Positions 26,801 through 34,192 of a stretch of DNA of 64,000 nt are shown here, one piece after another; position 1 is the stretch's first letter; every line of letters begins with the position of its first letter. The notes below the pieces were generated by a model. It was not told the DNA's origin. It saw only the letters and a program-made list of their open reading frames with translations, and ran no database searches. The translations under genes were made by a program, and so were the position numbers. The stretch comes from Paenibacillus whitsoniae (lineage in GTDB: Bacteria > Bacillota > Bacilli > Paenibacillales > NBRC-103111), in assembly GCF_003955665.1 (NCBI RefSeq), contig NZ_RXHU01000033.1, positions 1 through 64,000 of the forward strand. The letters are read 5' to 3'.

Positions 26801-29188
26801 TCCAAGCCCTGACGCAGACCGTATGCCGCTCACCAGTGTCCGCTCACCGGCCATCTGCCTGTTCTTCGCTGCAACTGCCACAGCCAGCTCACTTGCCGGC
26901 AGACGGTTTGGCGCAACATGCAACGCAATACCGTCCTGCTCCACCGCCTGACTTCCTGCGGATACCGACGATGTCTTGACTGAATCGCCCAGGCGCTCGC
27001 TTGCTTTGGCCAATACGCTGGAGGCAAGATCGCCCCGAAGCGTTTCTTTCTTTGCAACTGTTTCTCTAGTTTCATATAAAGCTGTTTCAGCTTGTGGAGT
27101 GCTATTATCAATACTTCTAATCGACGAATCGTTAGAAGAGGATTGTCGTTGCCAGGTAACGAGCTGCTGCATCGCGTTCTCATTGCTCTGGATTTTCCGC
27201 ACCGAGGACAGGGAATCACCTAGGTGATGCTCCGTCATTTTTCTAAAAATACGGTTCGGATACGTCGCCAGCAAATCTTCACGCTTTACTTGCGCTGCGG
27301 CTCTTCTTGCTATGGGCGGGCTTTCTTCTGCAGAAGGAGACATCCAGCTGCCAGTGCCTTCGCTTAATTGTTCGGCAATCGGTGCAGGCTCATTTGCCTT
27401 CGCAGCCATTGCGATACGTTCTTGATGAACGGGTTCAACGATCGGATGCTTCCGAGGCCGACCACGCTTTCTTTTTACAGGCTGTTGTTCGAGCTGTCCG
27501 GGCCTGTTTGCCTGATCTTCGCGTTCCATCATCGAACGTGGATCTGGTAAACTGCCCTCTTGGCTCGCTTGCAGGTTAGTTTGATGACTTGCTTGATGAT
27601 GACTTGCTTGTTGTTCTGCAGCTTGCTCATCCGCTTGACTCGCCGGACGAACCCACACCGCTGCCGCTTGAACCGTCTCAGATTCCAACGGACTTTCAAT
27701 TCCCCGTTCTCCTTGGGACACTGAGCTGCCATTCACTTGCTGTCGATGGGTCATCACTGAAGAAGCAGCTTGCATAAACCTTGGCACACGCGAGGTTAGA
27801 CTTACGGCATTGATCGGCAAAAGTTGATTGCTTGTTGCCAAATACCCTTGTGCCATCGAAGCAGACGGGCTGCTTGCCGGTGGCGTTAATACTGAACTTG
27901 CATGTAATTCTCTATCAGACGCTGGCTGCTGAATGCTTGCCGTCTGGCCCTCCGTGTGCTTCATCAGCAAACTTTGGATAAATTGGACCGTACTCGGCAC
28001 TTCCCTATTGGAGAAAGGGCCTTCCCCTAACTTCCAATCCCCCTGCGACGCATTCACTTCGGCAGGTTGACGCCCTACCGACATATCCATCTCAGGCGAG
28101 ATTGTCGCATTCAGGCTCACAGAACCTTGTTGCAATCTCGGCTTCGCGATGTGCTGCAGCAATTGCTTAGCAGCATGTAAAATCGTTGGTTGCCCTTGCC
28201 GCGAAACCTTGGCGCCAAGCGCCCCTAACACACTTTGCTGCTCATACGCACTTAGACTTCCGTTTTGAAACTCCGCCATCCACTGCGATGCACGACGTAC
28301 AGCCTCCACATGCTGTGCCACGTTCACCTGATTCATGACCGTCTTACGCTGAATCTCTCTCTCTCCCATTTGAAGAGATGCGGGTCCATTAGCTTCGCGA
28401 ACAGCCTGTCTGAGCCATACTTGAAAGGGACTTTGCAGCCGTCGATCCGTGCCCAAGCCGCGATTGTCCTTACTCTGATCAGACGCTTGTTCTCTGCTGC
28501 CGATGATGCCATGCCTCAGCATGCCGATCGAAGCGGCAAGTTGCCCAATCGCACGCTGCGTTATCGATGTGCGATGATGATTAACTACGTTAACTACCGG
28601 CTGCTTCATCGTCACGTGATGATGATTCACGACATGAACTTTTTTCAGCGCAGCCTGCGTTTCTTGCTCAAATCTTGCGCGCCGTTCCTCCAGATCCCTC
28701 TTGCTTGGACGCCCGCGTTTTTTCGTCTTAGCTTCATCTCCCACAGGAGGAGGCGATGCCGGTGCTGCTTGCGCATGCTCCACAGGAGCCGCTGACCTCG
28801 ATGCAGACTGTATCGGACGCTCGTGTCCGCTCTGCAGGATCATCTGCTGCAAGTGTTGAATCGTGCGCTCTTTGGTAATCAGCGGAGGCGATTCCGGATG
28901 CTGCAAACTTTGCAGCTGCAGTTCCAGCTGCAGTACCCAAGCTGGATCGCTGGAAGCGCCAAACTTGGCGAATTCCTTGTCGGACAGCCAGCCTTTTTCC
29001 TTAAAGATAAGGGAAAACATGCCCAAATAATTACGCTGATCCCAGCCATACTTGCCCATTAAGCCGCTTGCAAATTGCTTCGAGGACCTGGAGACCCGAT
29101 CCATCGGAGCCGGCATCTTGCTTGCGGTGAAACGTACGGGAGCCTTATTACTCTTCCCTCGGGATTTATGCGATTGTCGAGCTTTCAT
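23858..29188 (-). CDS. Large low-complexity eCIS protein, tape-measure candidate
   Basis: A 1776-aa Ser/Ala/Gln/Arg-rich protein placed between tube 2 and the LysM adaptor. A short ordered N-terminal region (about 37-96: FASGLMGKYGWDQRNYLGMF) is followed by a long disordered part. Two AT-hook-like motifs occur, KKRGRPSKRD (about 156-165) and KRKRGRPRKH (about 572-581), and VVNHH repeats near 186-206. Residues 1384-1485 are three 34-residue tandem repeats with weaker copies after them. The C-terminus PPIDISKIADRVFREIEKKM-RFERQRRG is helical and basic. No other gene in the locus could be the tape measure that sets tube length, so that role is inferred; a DNA- or cargo-binding scaffold is an alternative. 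ATG 29188 follows GAGGTG. Confidence 0.6.
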   Translation of the reverse strand: MKARQSHKSRGKSNKAPVRFTASKMPAPMDRVSRSSKQFASGLMGKYGWDQRNYLGMFSLIFKEKGWLSDKEFAKFGASSDPAWVLQLELQLQSLQHPESPPLITKERTIQHLQQMILQSGHERPIQSASRSAAPVEHAQAAPASPPPVGDEAKTKKRGRPSKRDLEERRARFEQETQAALKKVHVVNHHHVTMKQPVVNVVNHHRTSITQRAIGQLAASIGMLRHGIIGSREQASDQSKDNRGLGTDRRLQSPFQVWLRQAVREANGPASLQMGEREIQRKTVMNQVNVAQHVEAVRRASQWMAEFQNGSLSAYEQQSVLGALGAKVSRQGQPTILHAAKQLLQHIAKPRLQQGSVSLNATISPEMDMSVGRQPAEVNASQGDWKLGEGPFSNREVPSTVQFIQSLLMKHTEGQTASIQQPASDRELHASSVLTPPASSPSASMAQGYLATSNQLLPINAVSLTSRVPRFMQAASSVMTHRQQVNGSSVSQGERGIESPLESETVQAAAVWVRPASQADEQAAEQQASHHQASHQTNLQASQEGSLPDPRSMMEREDQANRPGQLEQQPVKRKRGRPRKHPIVEPVHQERIAMAAKANEPAPIAEQLSEGTGSWMSPSAEESPPIARRAAAQVKREDLLATYPNRIFRKMTEHHLGDSLSSVRKIQSNENAMQQLVTWQRQSSSNDSSIRSIDNSTPQAETALYETRETVAKKETLRGDLASSVLAKASERLGDSVKTSSVSAGSQAVEQDGIALHVAPNRLPASELAVAVAAKNRQMAGERTLVSGIRSASGLGTRSGSLLFRKQGQSPSPQPGMVDNVQRQLRQADVATPVEQRTGIAVSPSAAERLEATVQLHTAGLQADELAARVMQRSERMASQPSKALAERPAVAETRSNPEQVKNGSAPGATSQASRTEIHEASRAPISSASYRQSLELVRRNGELTNVERVRMQRTAIQRRIDASRAGVPDFADKQDSGISSRRDSITHPELREGLLARREAGPDGSSPLLGSRPQLTLRAGRVEQGGFVRRSAADIQTLKESEQAHAAAERIQEQDTAPVSMVQARRSAPASDAVSAELLEQVQEVLRSAEADNRTVVERTSDAGSAPQAEGSAPETTDRQGNTVAGSVLPARASEMIEDAGLQQDHIDSPEAIERSAVRLQFADSKPLEDEENRPAWLQRQVEESTKHVAQGTLIPSQRAEQMSLLHRMHVQASESALRSSARSLSSLSEELAVRFQGIGPLAPHGAEQGAAQRSQGMWRTAQAEHLQRRGSAADRERAPLRGTSGSESRWQASRLTLAEPRGLNAAAQQRSEFGAAAAVQAAGAHSLPALGPGRLTQAAAIGRAAGRLAGAPSAASEGMQPLPPQVQRQAGPGTERSGAAASPGALASSAGLISRRIGSAGMEPTAASVPLSSASPASAQASRAGLISRRVGSAGMEPTAATAPLSSASPASVLASRAGLISRRLDSAGMEPTAATAPLSSASTGALTSRTAMIPRRQGSAVSESSTPLITASTSSVPMSSAAITQRRLTSTGTESITSNVPLITAQQSTPPQSSTSASRRMSASGPALLQSSTSGALTSSAALMPRRLASTGTEPITSSAPMITAQSPSLPSSAAASQSMTASGAATSSPLLTSAPADMQLQTKRTAITPASASALMHTVPVEQIQLSPNVGMGQPPNAAELPASLAAILEHKQSPISSLAEAPLDLDWLSTKRAEPENPSEPQAPQAPPELTEQQVQELIKQLPPIDISKIADRVFREIEKKMRFERQRRGF
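24734..25039. repeat. Three 102-bp tandem repeats within the 1776-aa gene
   Basis: Units at 24734-24835, 24836-24937 and 24938-25039 are nearly identical in DNA; each carries CGCTGTTGGTTCCATCCCCG at the same phase (24761, 24863, 24965). The period is a multiple of three, so the frame is kept and each unit adds 34 residues (AGLISRR, GSAGMEPTAA, PLSSASPAS). Looser copies continue towards 24360. Confidence 0.85.
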
Positions 29189-29224
29189 CAATCATCACCT
29201 CAAGCAATCCCGGATGAACCCCCG

Positions 29225-29674
29225 CTATTTTTTAAAAATCGTCTTCAAGCCCTCATGAACAAGCTCAATCGACTCCACCGCCACATTCACACTGGTGGCA
29301 TTCAAATCTGGACCGTTCCATTTTACCGGAAATGCGCGCGTGAATTCCCAACGGCACACTTCATCGCCCAGGGCGTTGTTTAAAATAATCGAACCGTTTT
29401 TCCGCTTGATTTTCCCTTGCGCCGCACTATTGTACCAATCCCAGAGATCGCTCGAACTCGCAATCCCTCGCTTGAGCACAATGTTGGGGGTCTTGCTGTG
29501 CTGCACCATATAATGCGGGTGCGTGTTCACGCCGCCTTCCCACAATGGTTTCACTTCAATCTCCGACTTCATGCCGGTGACCTCCGAGAACCCCCCGGCT
29601 TCCAGACCGTCAAGCTCGACTTTAAAACGAAAAGCACCGCTGATATTGCGCAGCTTGGAAGGATGCGTGCTCAT
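29225..29674 (-). CDS. eCIS inner tube protein 2 (Pvc5/Afp5-like)
   Basis: A 149-aa T4 gp19/Hcp-fold tube protein. Diagnostic segments: FRFKVELDGLEAGGFSEVTG near the start, IVLKRGIASSSDLWDWYNSA in the middle and VNVAVESIELVHEGLKTIF at the end, the standard beta-barrel tube family. It is a diverged paralogue of tube 1 at 30341. By analogy with Pvc5 it probably forms the tube layer next to the baseplate hub. GAAGGGAATGAAGAC precedes the ATG. Confidence 0.92.
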   Translation of the reverse strand: MSTHPSKLRNISGAFRFKVELDGLEAGGFSEVTGMKSEIEVKPLWEGGVNTHPHYMVQHSKTPNIVLKRGIASSSDLWDWYNSAAQGKIKRKNGSIILNNALGDEVCRWEFTRAFPVKWNGPDLNATSVNVAVESIELVHEGLKTIFKK

Positions 29675-29689
29675 GTCTTCATTCCCTTC

Positions 29690-29899
29690 TTACCGAAACA
29701 CATCGAACGGATTATCGGACGGTTTCTTGCCTTCTTCGTTCAGATTGCGGTTGATGCGGGAGATTTCCTCGCACCATTTACGGCGTTCACGGTGTTCCAT
29801 CGCCATGATCTCGTCGTGCGGCCAATGGAAATAGTACGCGATAAAGCCTACTTCCTCATAGATTTTCTCTACAGGATAGCCCGTTACGCCCTCTCGTCC
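29690..29899 (-). CDS. DUF6760-like extension in the -1 frame, probably made by frameshift
   Basis: Read in the -1 frame relative to the preceding gene, this stretch encodes about 69 residues with YPVEKIYEEVGFIAYYFHWP and HRERRKWCEEISRIN, which match my recollection of the DUF6760 domain common in eCIS loci. Between the upstream stop in this frame and the conserved part there is no ATG, GTG, TTG or CTG; the first ATG is deep inside the domain. A T_TTT_TTG slippery heptamer in the zero frame (29899-29905) leads exactly into this frame, so a 188-aa fusion with the tail-assembly protein is the best explanation. Initiation at a nonstandard codon such as GTA, which would need the GAGAGGGC before it as binding site, is less likely. 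Confidence 0.75.
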   Translation of the reverse strand, partial: GREGVTGYPVEKIYEEVGFIAYYFHWPHDEIMAMEHRERRKWCEEISRINRNLNEEGKKPSDNPFDVFR

Positions 29900-30255
29900 A
29901 AAAAAGACACGTCCACGCTAAACTCATGCTCGCATTTCGGGCAGGATGTGTGAACACGAGGCACTTCCATTTCGTTAATTTGCCGGTAAAAATTTTGCAG
30001 GAACGCGAGGTCCGCCGTGAAAAGCTTCTCGATCACACGCGTATCGATCGCACGCAAATCGCCCAGGCTCGTAATAACCCGCGTCAGCAAAATGATCGTC
30101 AAGTACCCTGGATTTTGCTGTACCCGCTGATCGCGCATCGGCAAAATTTCGTCGGCCGCCGTCGCCAACCGCATAACGCCGCGTTTGTGCAGCGTGCCGT
30201 TGTCGTCTACGTAGCCTCTAGGAAGTTCAAACTCGTATTCTGTCTTGAAAGCCAT
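29884..30255 (-). CDS. eCIS phage-tail-assembly-like protein (zero-frame product)
   Basis: A 123-aa protein of the type often annotated as a phage tail assembly protein in eCIS clusters. The start FKTEYEFELPRGYVDDNGTL is followed by RVMRLATAADEILPMRD-like and LTIILLTRVITSLGDLRAID segments. The end has a CPKCEHEF pair of cysteines resembling half of a zinc ribbon. GGGGGC precedes the ATG. By analogy to the lambda gpG/gpGT arrangement between tube and tape-measure genes, it may act as a tape-measure chaperone and be extended by a -1 frameshift four codons before its stop. The functional part of this is inference. Confidence 0.8.
   Translation of the reverse strand: MAFKTEYEFELPRGYVDDNGTLHKRGVMRLATAADEILPMRDQRVQQNPGYLTIILLTRVITSLGDLRAIDTRVIEKLFTADLAFLQNFYRQINEMEVPRVHTSCPKCEHEFSVDVSFLDERA
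29899..29905 (-). promoter_or_regulatory. Slippery heptamer T_TTT_TTG for -1 frameshifting
   Basis: In the zero frame the codons are TCT TTT TTG GAC GAG AGG GCG TAA. The heptamer fits X_XXY_YYZ exactly, and a one-base backward slip gives GGA CGA GAG GGC and then the DUF6760-like frame. No strong downstream hairpin or upstream Shine-Dalgarno stimulator was evident by eye. Confidence 0.65.
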
Positions 30256-30340
30256 GATGTCGGTGCCCCCTTAAGGTTCAAATTAAAAAGAAGAGTCAGG
30301 TACCGGAGCTTGCCGCCCCGGCACCTACTCTAACCTCGTC

Positions 30341-30775
30341 TTACTTCGTGCGCGTCATGCCTTCGTGAGCAAGCTCCAGGCTCTCGATCGCGACTTCGTT
30401 CCCTGTACCTTTAAAGCTAGGTGCGGAGTACTTCGTCGGCCAAGCTTCGATGACTTGCCATGTCGCTACGTCAGCGCCTTCTTCGTTGATCGCGATGATC
30501 GTAACTGTTTTACGGGAGATCTTGCCTTGAATGGACTCGGACATCCAGTTGTACATATCCATGGAGTCCGTAACCCCCCATTTCAATGAGATGTTGCCGT
30601 ATTTAGCCAGACCCGGAAGCTTCCGGGCCGTGATCGTTTCGTTGCCTTCACGATACTCGATAACCGCCAAGGATGCGTCGAACCCGGACACATCGCTGAA
30701 ACCAGCTTGTTGAATACCCTCTACTTCCACTCTAAATCTAAAATTGCGGTATGGATCCCTACGTTCGCCAGCCAT
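30341..30775 (-). CDS. eCIS inner tube protein 1 (Pvc1/Afp1-like)
   Basis: A 144-aa tube subunit of the T4 gp19 family, stacking as hexameric rings to make most of the inner tube. Diagnostic segments: PYRNFRFRVEVEGIQQAGFS, ISLKWGVTDSMDMYNWMSES and EVAIESLELAHEGMTRTK. AAAGGGG precedes the ATG. It lies between the sheath gene and the assembly-protein gene, the usual position. Confidence 0.94.
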   Translation of the reverse strand: MAGERRDPYRNFRFRVEVEGIQQAGFSDVSGFDASLAVIEYREGNETITARKLPGLAKYGNISLKWGVTDSMDMYNWMSESIQGKISRKTVTIIAINEEGADVATWQVIEAWPTKYSAPSFKGTGNEVAIESLELAHEGMTRTK

Positions 30776-30818
30776 ATGATACCCCTTTCGTCAATATGTG
30801 AAATATCGTAACGTCAGA

Positions 30819-32552
30819 CTATTCTTCTCTTGTTTTCTGTGTAATACGGAAGATCACGAACTCGGCAGGTTTTACCGGAGCGACCCCGATCACACAGATG
30901 AGGCGGCCGTTGTCAATGTCGTCTTGCGTCATTGTGCTGCGGCCGATGTTGATGTAGAACGCCTCGGAAGGACTTCCGCCCATCAGTGCGCCGTCTCTCC
31001 ATACACGCGTCAAGAACGCGTCAATCGTCCGCTGAACACGTGCCCACAGCTGCTCGTCATTCGGTTCAAATACGACCCAGTTCGTGCCGTTTTTGATCGA
31101 CTCTTCAATGAAGATGAACAAACGTCTTACGTTCACATATTTCCACAGTCCGTTGGAAGAGGTTGTGCGAGCGCCCCATACGCGAATGCCTTGACCGGCA
31201 AAATGACGGATCAAGTTCACGCCTTGCGGGTTCAGGATGTCTTGCTCACCTTTGTTGTATTGGCAATCCAGACCAACGGCACCGCGTACGACTTCGTTCG
31301 CAGGCGCTTTTTGTACACCACGAGATTGGTCGGAACGGGAGTAGATCCCGATGACGGAACCGGATGGCGGAATGTAAATATTGCGCTTATCCAGCGGATC
31401 GAACACTTGCAGCCACGGGTTGTACATCGCTGCATAGGAGCTGTCGAAAATGTTGCGGTGCGTCATCACATCGGCAACCTTCGTTTTCTCACGCGGAATA
31501 TCGAGCACCGCGAAGCGGCTGCCCAAGTTCTCGCAGTGTGCAACGAGCGACAATTGTACCGTAGGCTCCGTTACACCCGGAATCGCCATGATGGAAACAA
31601 CATCGTTGTCGATAAAGGATTGAATGCCTGTACGTTTGCCAGGACCGCGGTCTACACCCATGAAAATATCAGGCGTTACGTTCGCAATGGAACCGTTGCT
31701 GCCGCCGGAAAGCGCGATTTGGAATTTGCCGACAGACTCGTCTTCGCCGGAGAGCACCTCGAAAGGAGCAATTGCACCGAGATCTTTGCCTTCGGTCAAA
31801 TCTTTCACCTGAATGATGTTGGAACGGGCAATGATTTTCTCAACGTGGTTCGCCGCCGAAATGTTCAAAGACACTTTCTCGTAAGTTTCCGCCTCGTCAC
31901 CGTAGAAAACGTGCAGCGTGAACTCGCAAGTTGTAAGCACTTTGCTGGCCAGCAAGCCGCCGTCAACAACATCGCCATCCAAAGCGTCAGACAGCTTGAT
32001 AATGTTGTCTTGAGAAGAAACAACTTTGCTGTATTGCTTTTCGCCGGCTGCTTCGAAAGCGACAACGTCGCCAACGTTAAAGCCTGCATTATTTTTGACG
32101 CGATATTCTTTTTCGCTCAGCACTTCGTAAATTTGCGTTTTCGCTTTGCTCGAAGGCAGGACGACAACGCGCACTTGGTTGCCCCAAGTACCTGGGTTCT
32201 TCGACGTAATGTTCAGAATCGCCGCTTCTTTGTTGCCGGCATCTTGGTTGCTCGCCACTTTGGCATCCGTAGGCGCTACGCGCATTACGAAGCAGCGGGA
32301 ACCGCCATTCAAGAAGAAATGCTCAACAGCGTAAGAAAGGAAACGGTACTCGCCAAACTCGTTCTCGGACAGATAGCTGCCGAATAAACGGTGGAAATCG
32401 GCTACGCTTGTAACCAGCTGCGGTACGCCCTCGATTTCCCCTCTTTGCGCAAGCCCGATAAACCCGGCCGTACTTGTGCTTGCACCCTCAAGCGGTTGTG
32501 CTCCGCTGTCAAACTCTTCCACATAGACCCCAGGTGATAAATAGTCAGCCAT
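30819..32552 (-). CDS. eCIS contractile sheath protein (Pvc2/Afp2-like)
   Basis: A 577-aa contractile sheath subunit. The N-terminus YLSPGVYVEEFDSGAQPLEG, then AGFIGLAQRGEIEGVPQLVT and SYAVEHFFLNGGSRCFVMRV, and the C-terminus DIDNGRLICVIGVAPVKPAE-FVIFRI are the conserved sheath ends that interlock neighbouring subunits. At 577 residues it is longer than minimal PVC sheath proteins; the extra part (about 110-300) is probably a surface-exposed insertion. Only one sheath gene is present, whereas Afp and PVC clusters have three. GGGG precedes the ATG by four bases, and a 21-codon upstream ORF overlaps the start by eight bases, hinting at coupled translation. Confidence 0.94.
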   Translation of the reverse strand: MADYLSPGVYVEEFDSGAQPLEGASTSTAGFIGLAQRGEIEGVPQLVTSVADFHRLFGSYLSENEFGEYRFLSYAVEHFFLNGGSRCFVMRVAPTDAKVASNQDAGNKEAAILNITSKNPGTWGNQVRVVVLPSSKAKTQIYEVLSEKEYRVKNNAGFNVGDVVAFEAAGEKQYSKVVSSQDNIIKLSDALDGDVVDGGLLASKVLTTCEFTLHVFYGDEAETYEKVSLNISAANHVEKIIARSNIIQVKDLTEGKDLGAIAPFEVLSGEDESVGKFQIALSGGSNGSIANVTPDIFMGVDRGPGKRTGIQSFIDNDVVSIMAIPGVTEPTVQLSLVAHCENLGSRFAVLDIPREKTKVADVMTHRNIFDSSYAAMYNPWLQVFDPLDKRNIYIPPSGSVIGIYSRSDQSRGVQKAPANEVVRGAVGLDCQYNKGEQDILNPQGVNLIRHFAGQGIRVWGARTTSSNGLWKYVNVRRLFIFIEESIKNGTNWVVFEPNDEQLWARVQRTIDAFLTRVWRDGALMGGSPSEAFYINIGRSTMTQDDIDNGRLICVIGVAPVKPAEFVIFRITQKTREE

Positions 32553-32610
32553 TGTTCCCCAGTTCCGTCAGCGGACACGATCTCTTGCTCATCATGCTGA
32601 CCTCTGACAT
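32545..32610 (-). CDS. 21-codon ORF overlapping the sheath start (possible coupling peptide)
   Basis: ATG at 32610, with AAAGGAG upstream (about 12 bases), reads 21 codons (MSEVSMMSKRSCPLTELGNN...) and stops at TGA 32545-32547. The last eight bases, ATGGCTGA, contain the sheath start codon. The sheath gene's own binding site is modest, so ribosomes finishing this peptide could restart on the sheath. It may also be chance. Confidence 0.35.
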   Translation of the reverse strand: MSEVSMMSKRSCPLTELGNNG

Positions 32611-32676
32611 GAAACCAGTTCTCTCCTTTCTGCTTGTCATTTTTTGTATAGAAGATGGACGTATCCATTCTACTAA

Positions 32677-33495
32677 TTAGCGTTGCGTGAGACAGACCGT
32701 GCCCAGATTCGTCGTTGCGCCTTCGGCGACGGCAACCTCTTTGATCACTTGCTGGCTTGCCGATCCGTATGAAATCATTAAATCGGCTGTAAAGTCCGGA
32801 ATGCGATTCCCCCGGAAGGCAATAACCACCTCTCCCCGCTCTGTGCTTCGCGTCATCTGCACGGGCATCAGCAGCGCGCCTCGCGCGTACGCCTTGGTCA
32901 GCTTGTCCATCAGCCGAAATCGTTTCTGATGCTCCAGCACCTCGGCAATCCGGATCATTTCCTCGGATGCTTTGCCCCCCCGGCCTCGAAGCAGATAAGT
33001 GTCGCCAGCGAGCACTCCGCCTGTAAAAGAGCCAAGCGTCAGCTCCTCGCTGCCGCGTTCGGCCTGCTCCGTCATTAATCTGGCGCGTGCGCCGTCTTCC
33101 GACTGCACGACCGCCTGCAGCTCCGCGCCTTGCAGCGGGGTTCCTGCGCTGCTGTGCAGCATCATTCGAATCAATGGCGTTCCGGGTGAAAAAGGGTAAG
33201 AGGGCTTGGGACTGAGCTGCACGACCGCAATCGCATTCGTGCTGCCGATGGAGATGCGCACTTGCTCCTGGAAGTAATACTCGCTCGTTACCGTAGCCAG
33301 ATACGTGCCAGGCGTTAAATCATTAAATATATAGGAACCGTTCGTTTTGCGAATCGCTTTCGAACGGGTGCCCTCGAGGTGAACGGTGGTTGTGTTGCCT
33401 AGGGGAGACTGAGAAGTGAGTGAATCGACAACGCCTACAACCAGGGAAACGCGGGATTTTAAATGAGACACGCGAAGCTGTTCCATGTGTTCCAT
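32677..33495 (-). CDS. eCIS-associated protein with carboxypeptidase-regulatory-like domain
   Basis: A 272-aa protein without known function. Residues about 15-95 look like a carboxypeptidase regulatory-like beta-sandwich (VVGVVDSLTSQSPLGNTTTV, RKTNGSYIFNDLTPGTYLAT). The rest is mixed, with RGRGGKASEEMIRIAEVLEH in the middle and a beta-rich end. No signal peptide is present. GGGGGATCT precedes the ATG, and the gene lies eight bases after the DUF4255 gene, so it belongs to the operon. Its place between cap and sheath genes suggests a sheath or cap accessory, which is inference. Confidence 0.7.
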   Translation of the reverse strand: MEHMEQLRVSHLKSRVSLVVGVVDSLTSQSPLGNTTTVHLEGTRSKAIRKTNGSYIFNDLTPGTYLATVTSEYYFQEQVRISIGSTNAIAVVQLSPKPSYPFSPGTPLIRMMLHSSAGTPLQGAELQAVVQSEDGARARLMTEQAERGSEELTLGSFTGGVLAGDTYLLRGRGGKASEEMIRIAEVLEHQKRFRLMDKLTKAYARGALLMPVQMTRSTERGEVVIAFRGNRIPDFTADLMISYGSASQQVIKEVAVAEGATTNLGTVCLTQR

Positions 33496-33503
33496 AGATC
33501 CCC

Positions 33504-34082
33504 CTACCCTTCAACGCGAAAATCGGTTTCAGTAACTCTTTTGGTCGTTTTAATGCGAGTCGAATCAATATATACAGGACCAACCGTATAACTGACGGAT
33601 AACCGGTAAGGCGTATCGGCGAAATTCCACAAGTTCGTGAGGCTCTCGCCTTTAAAAGGCTCCATGACGATGCGGACTTCTTCATCCTGCTCGGCCAGCG
33701 TACCAACGGTCTGCGACCCGCGAAGAATCGAATTGTCGTACAGCACCTGCATCGCCCTTCCCAGAATACGGTGCTCGTCGAGCGCCCTGGACTGCAGTTC
33801 CGCAGGCGATTGCACTGTCAGCAAATAGCTGAGATCGACGACCATCGGTGGAAACTGGATCTGGTCGGTGCCTCTGGACACCATGTGGGTTTGACGATTT
33901 GCACCGCTTTCACGCACGTTGAACAAAAAGAGCGAGAGATAAAAATCGCCCTTATCGACCGGTGACGCAAGCCCTATCATTTCCGGCTGCGGGATCGGAT
34001 CAGGTGTCATATTTTCTCGAAGAAGCTTGATTAATGACGCGCTGACATCGGCGATGACAGAATAATTGCCTATGGGAGTCAA
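33504..34082 (-). CDS. eCIS DUF4255 protein (Pvc16/Afp16-like tube or sheath cap)
   Basis: A DUF4255 (Pvc16 N-terminal domain) protein, about 190 aa. The start NYSVIADVSASLIKLLRENM, then VDKGDFYLSLFLFNVRESGA and FPPMVVDLSYLLTVQSPAEL match the family, whose members cap and terminate the tube and sheath. The start codon is uncertain: the TTG at 34082 touches the only ribosome binding site (TAGGAG) without a gap, whereas an ATA at 34073 lies 9 bases after it, at the point where homologues usually begin (MGNYSVI-like). It is the first structural gene after the AAA+ gene and has its own promoter. Confidence 0.92.
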   Translation of the reverse strand: MTPIGNYSVIADVSASLIKLLRENMTPDPIPQPEMIGLASPVDKGDFYLSLFLFNVRESGANRQTHMVSRGTDQIQFPPMVVDLSYLLTVQSPAELQSRALDEHRILGRAMQVLYDNSILRGSQTVGTLAEQDEEVRIVMEPFKGESLTNLWNFADTPYRLSVSYTVGPVYIDSTRIKTTKRVTETDFRVEG

Positions 34083-34151
34083 CTCCTACCACAAAATACC
34101 TATGTATGTGTTGAAATGATGAGTAATATGTCATATTCTGTACCTTTTTCT

Positions 34152-34180
34152 ATTATAATTGCAAACGCGAGAGATGACTA
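34152..34180 (-). promoter_or_regulatory. Promoter of the eCIS structural operon
   Basis: TAGTCA (34175-34180) and a perfect TATAAT (34152-34157) are 17 bases apart on the minus strand, with transcription starting near 34145, about 65 bases before the first structural gene. It lies directly after the terminator of the AAA+ gene. Confidence 0.65.
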
Positions 34181-34192
34181 TAGTATTTTCAA

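Noticed and set aside
23858-29188. Eukaryotic-like nuclear effector because of AT-hooks
   Set aside because: AT-hook-like RGRP motifs also occur by composition in basic low-complexity proteins; there is no localisation signal or toxin domain, so an effector role is not called.
32402-32668. 88-codon ORF overlapping the sheath start
   Set aside because: It runs far into the sheath gene in another frame and encodes no recognisable sequence; only the 21-codon ORF with its stop at the sheath start is kept as a possibility.
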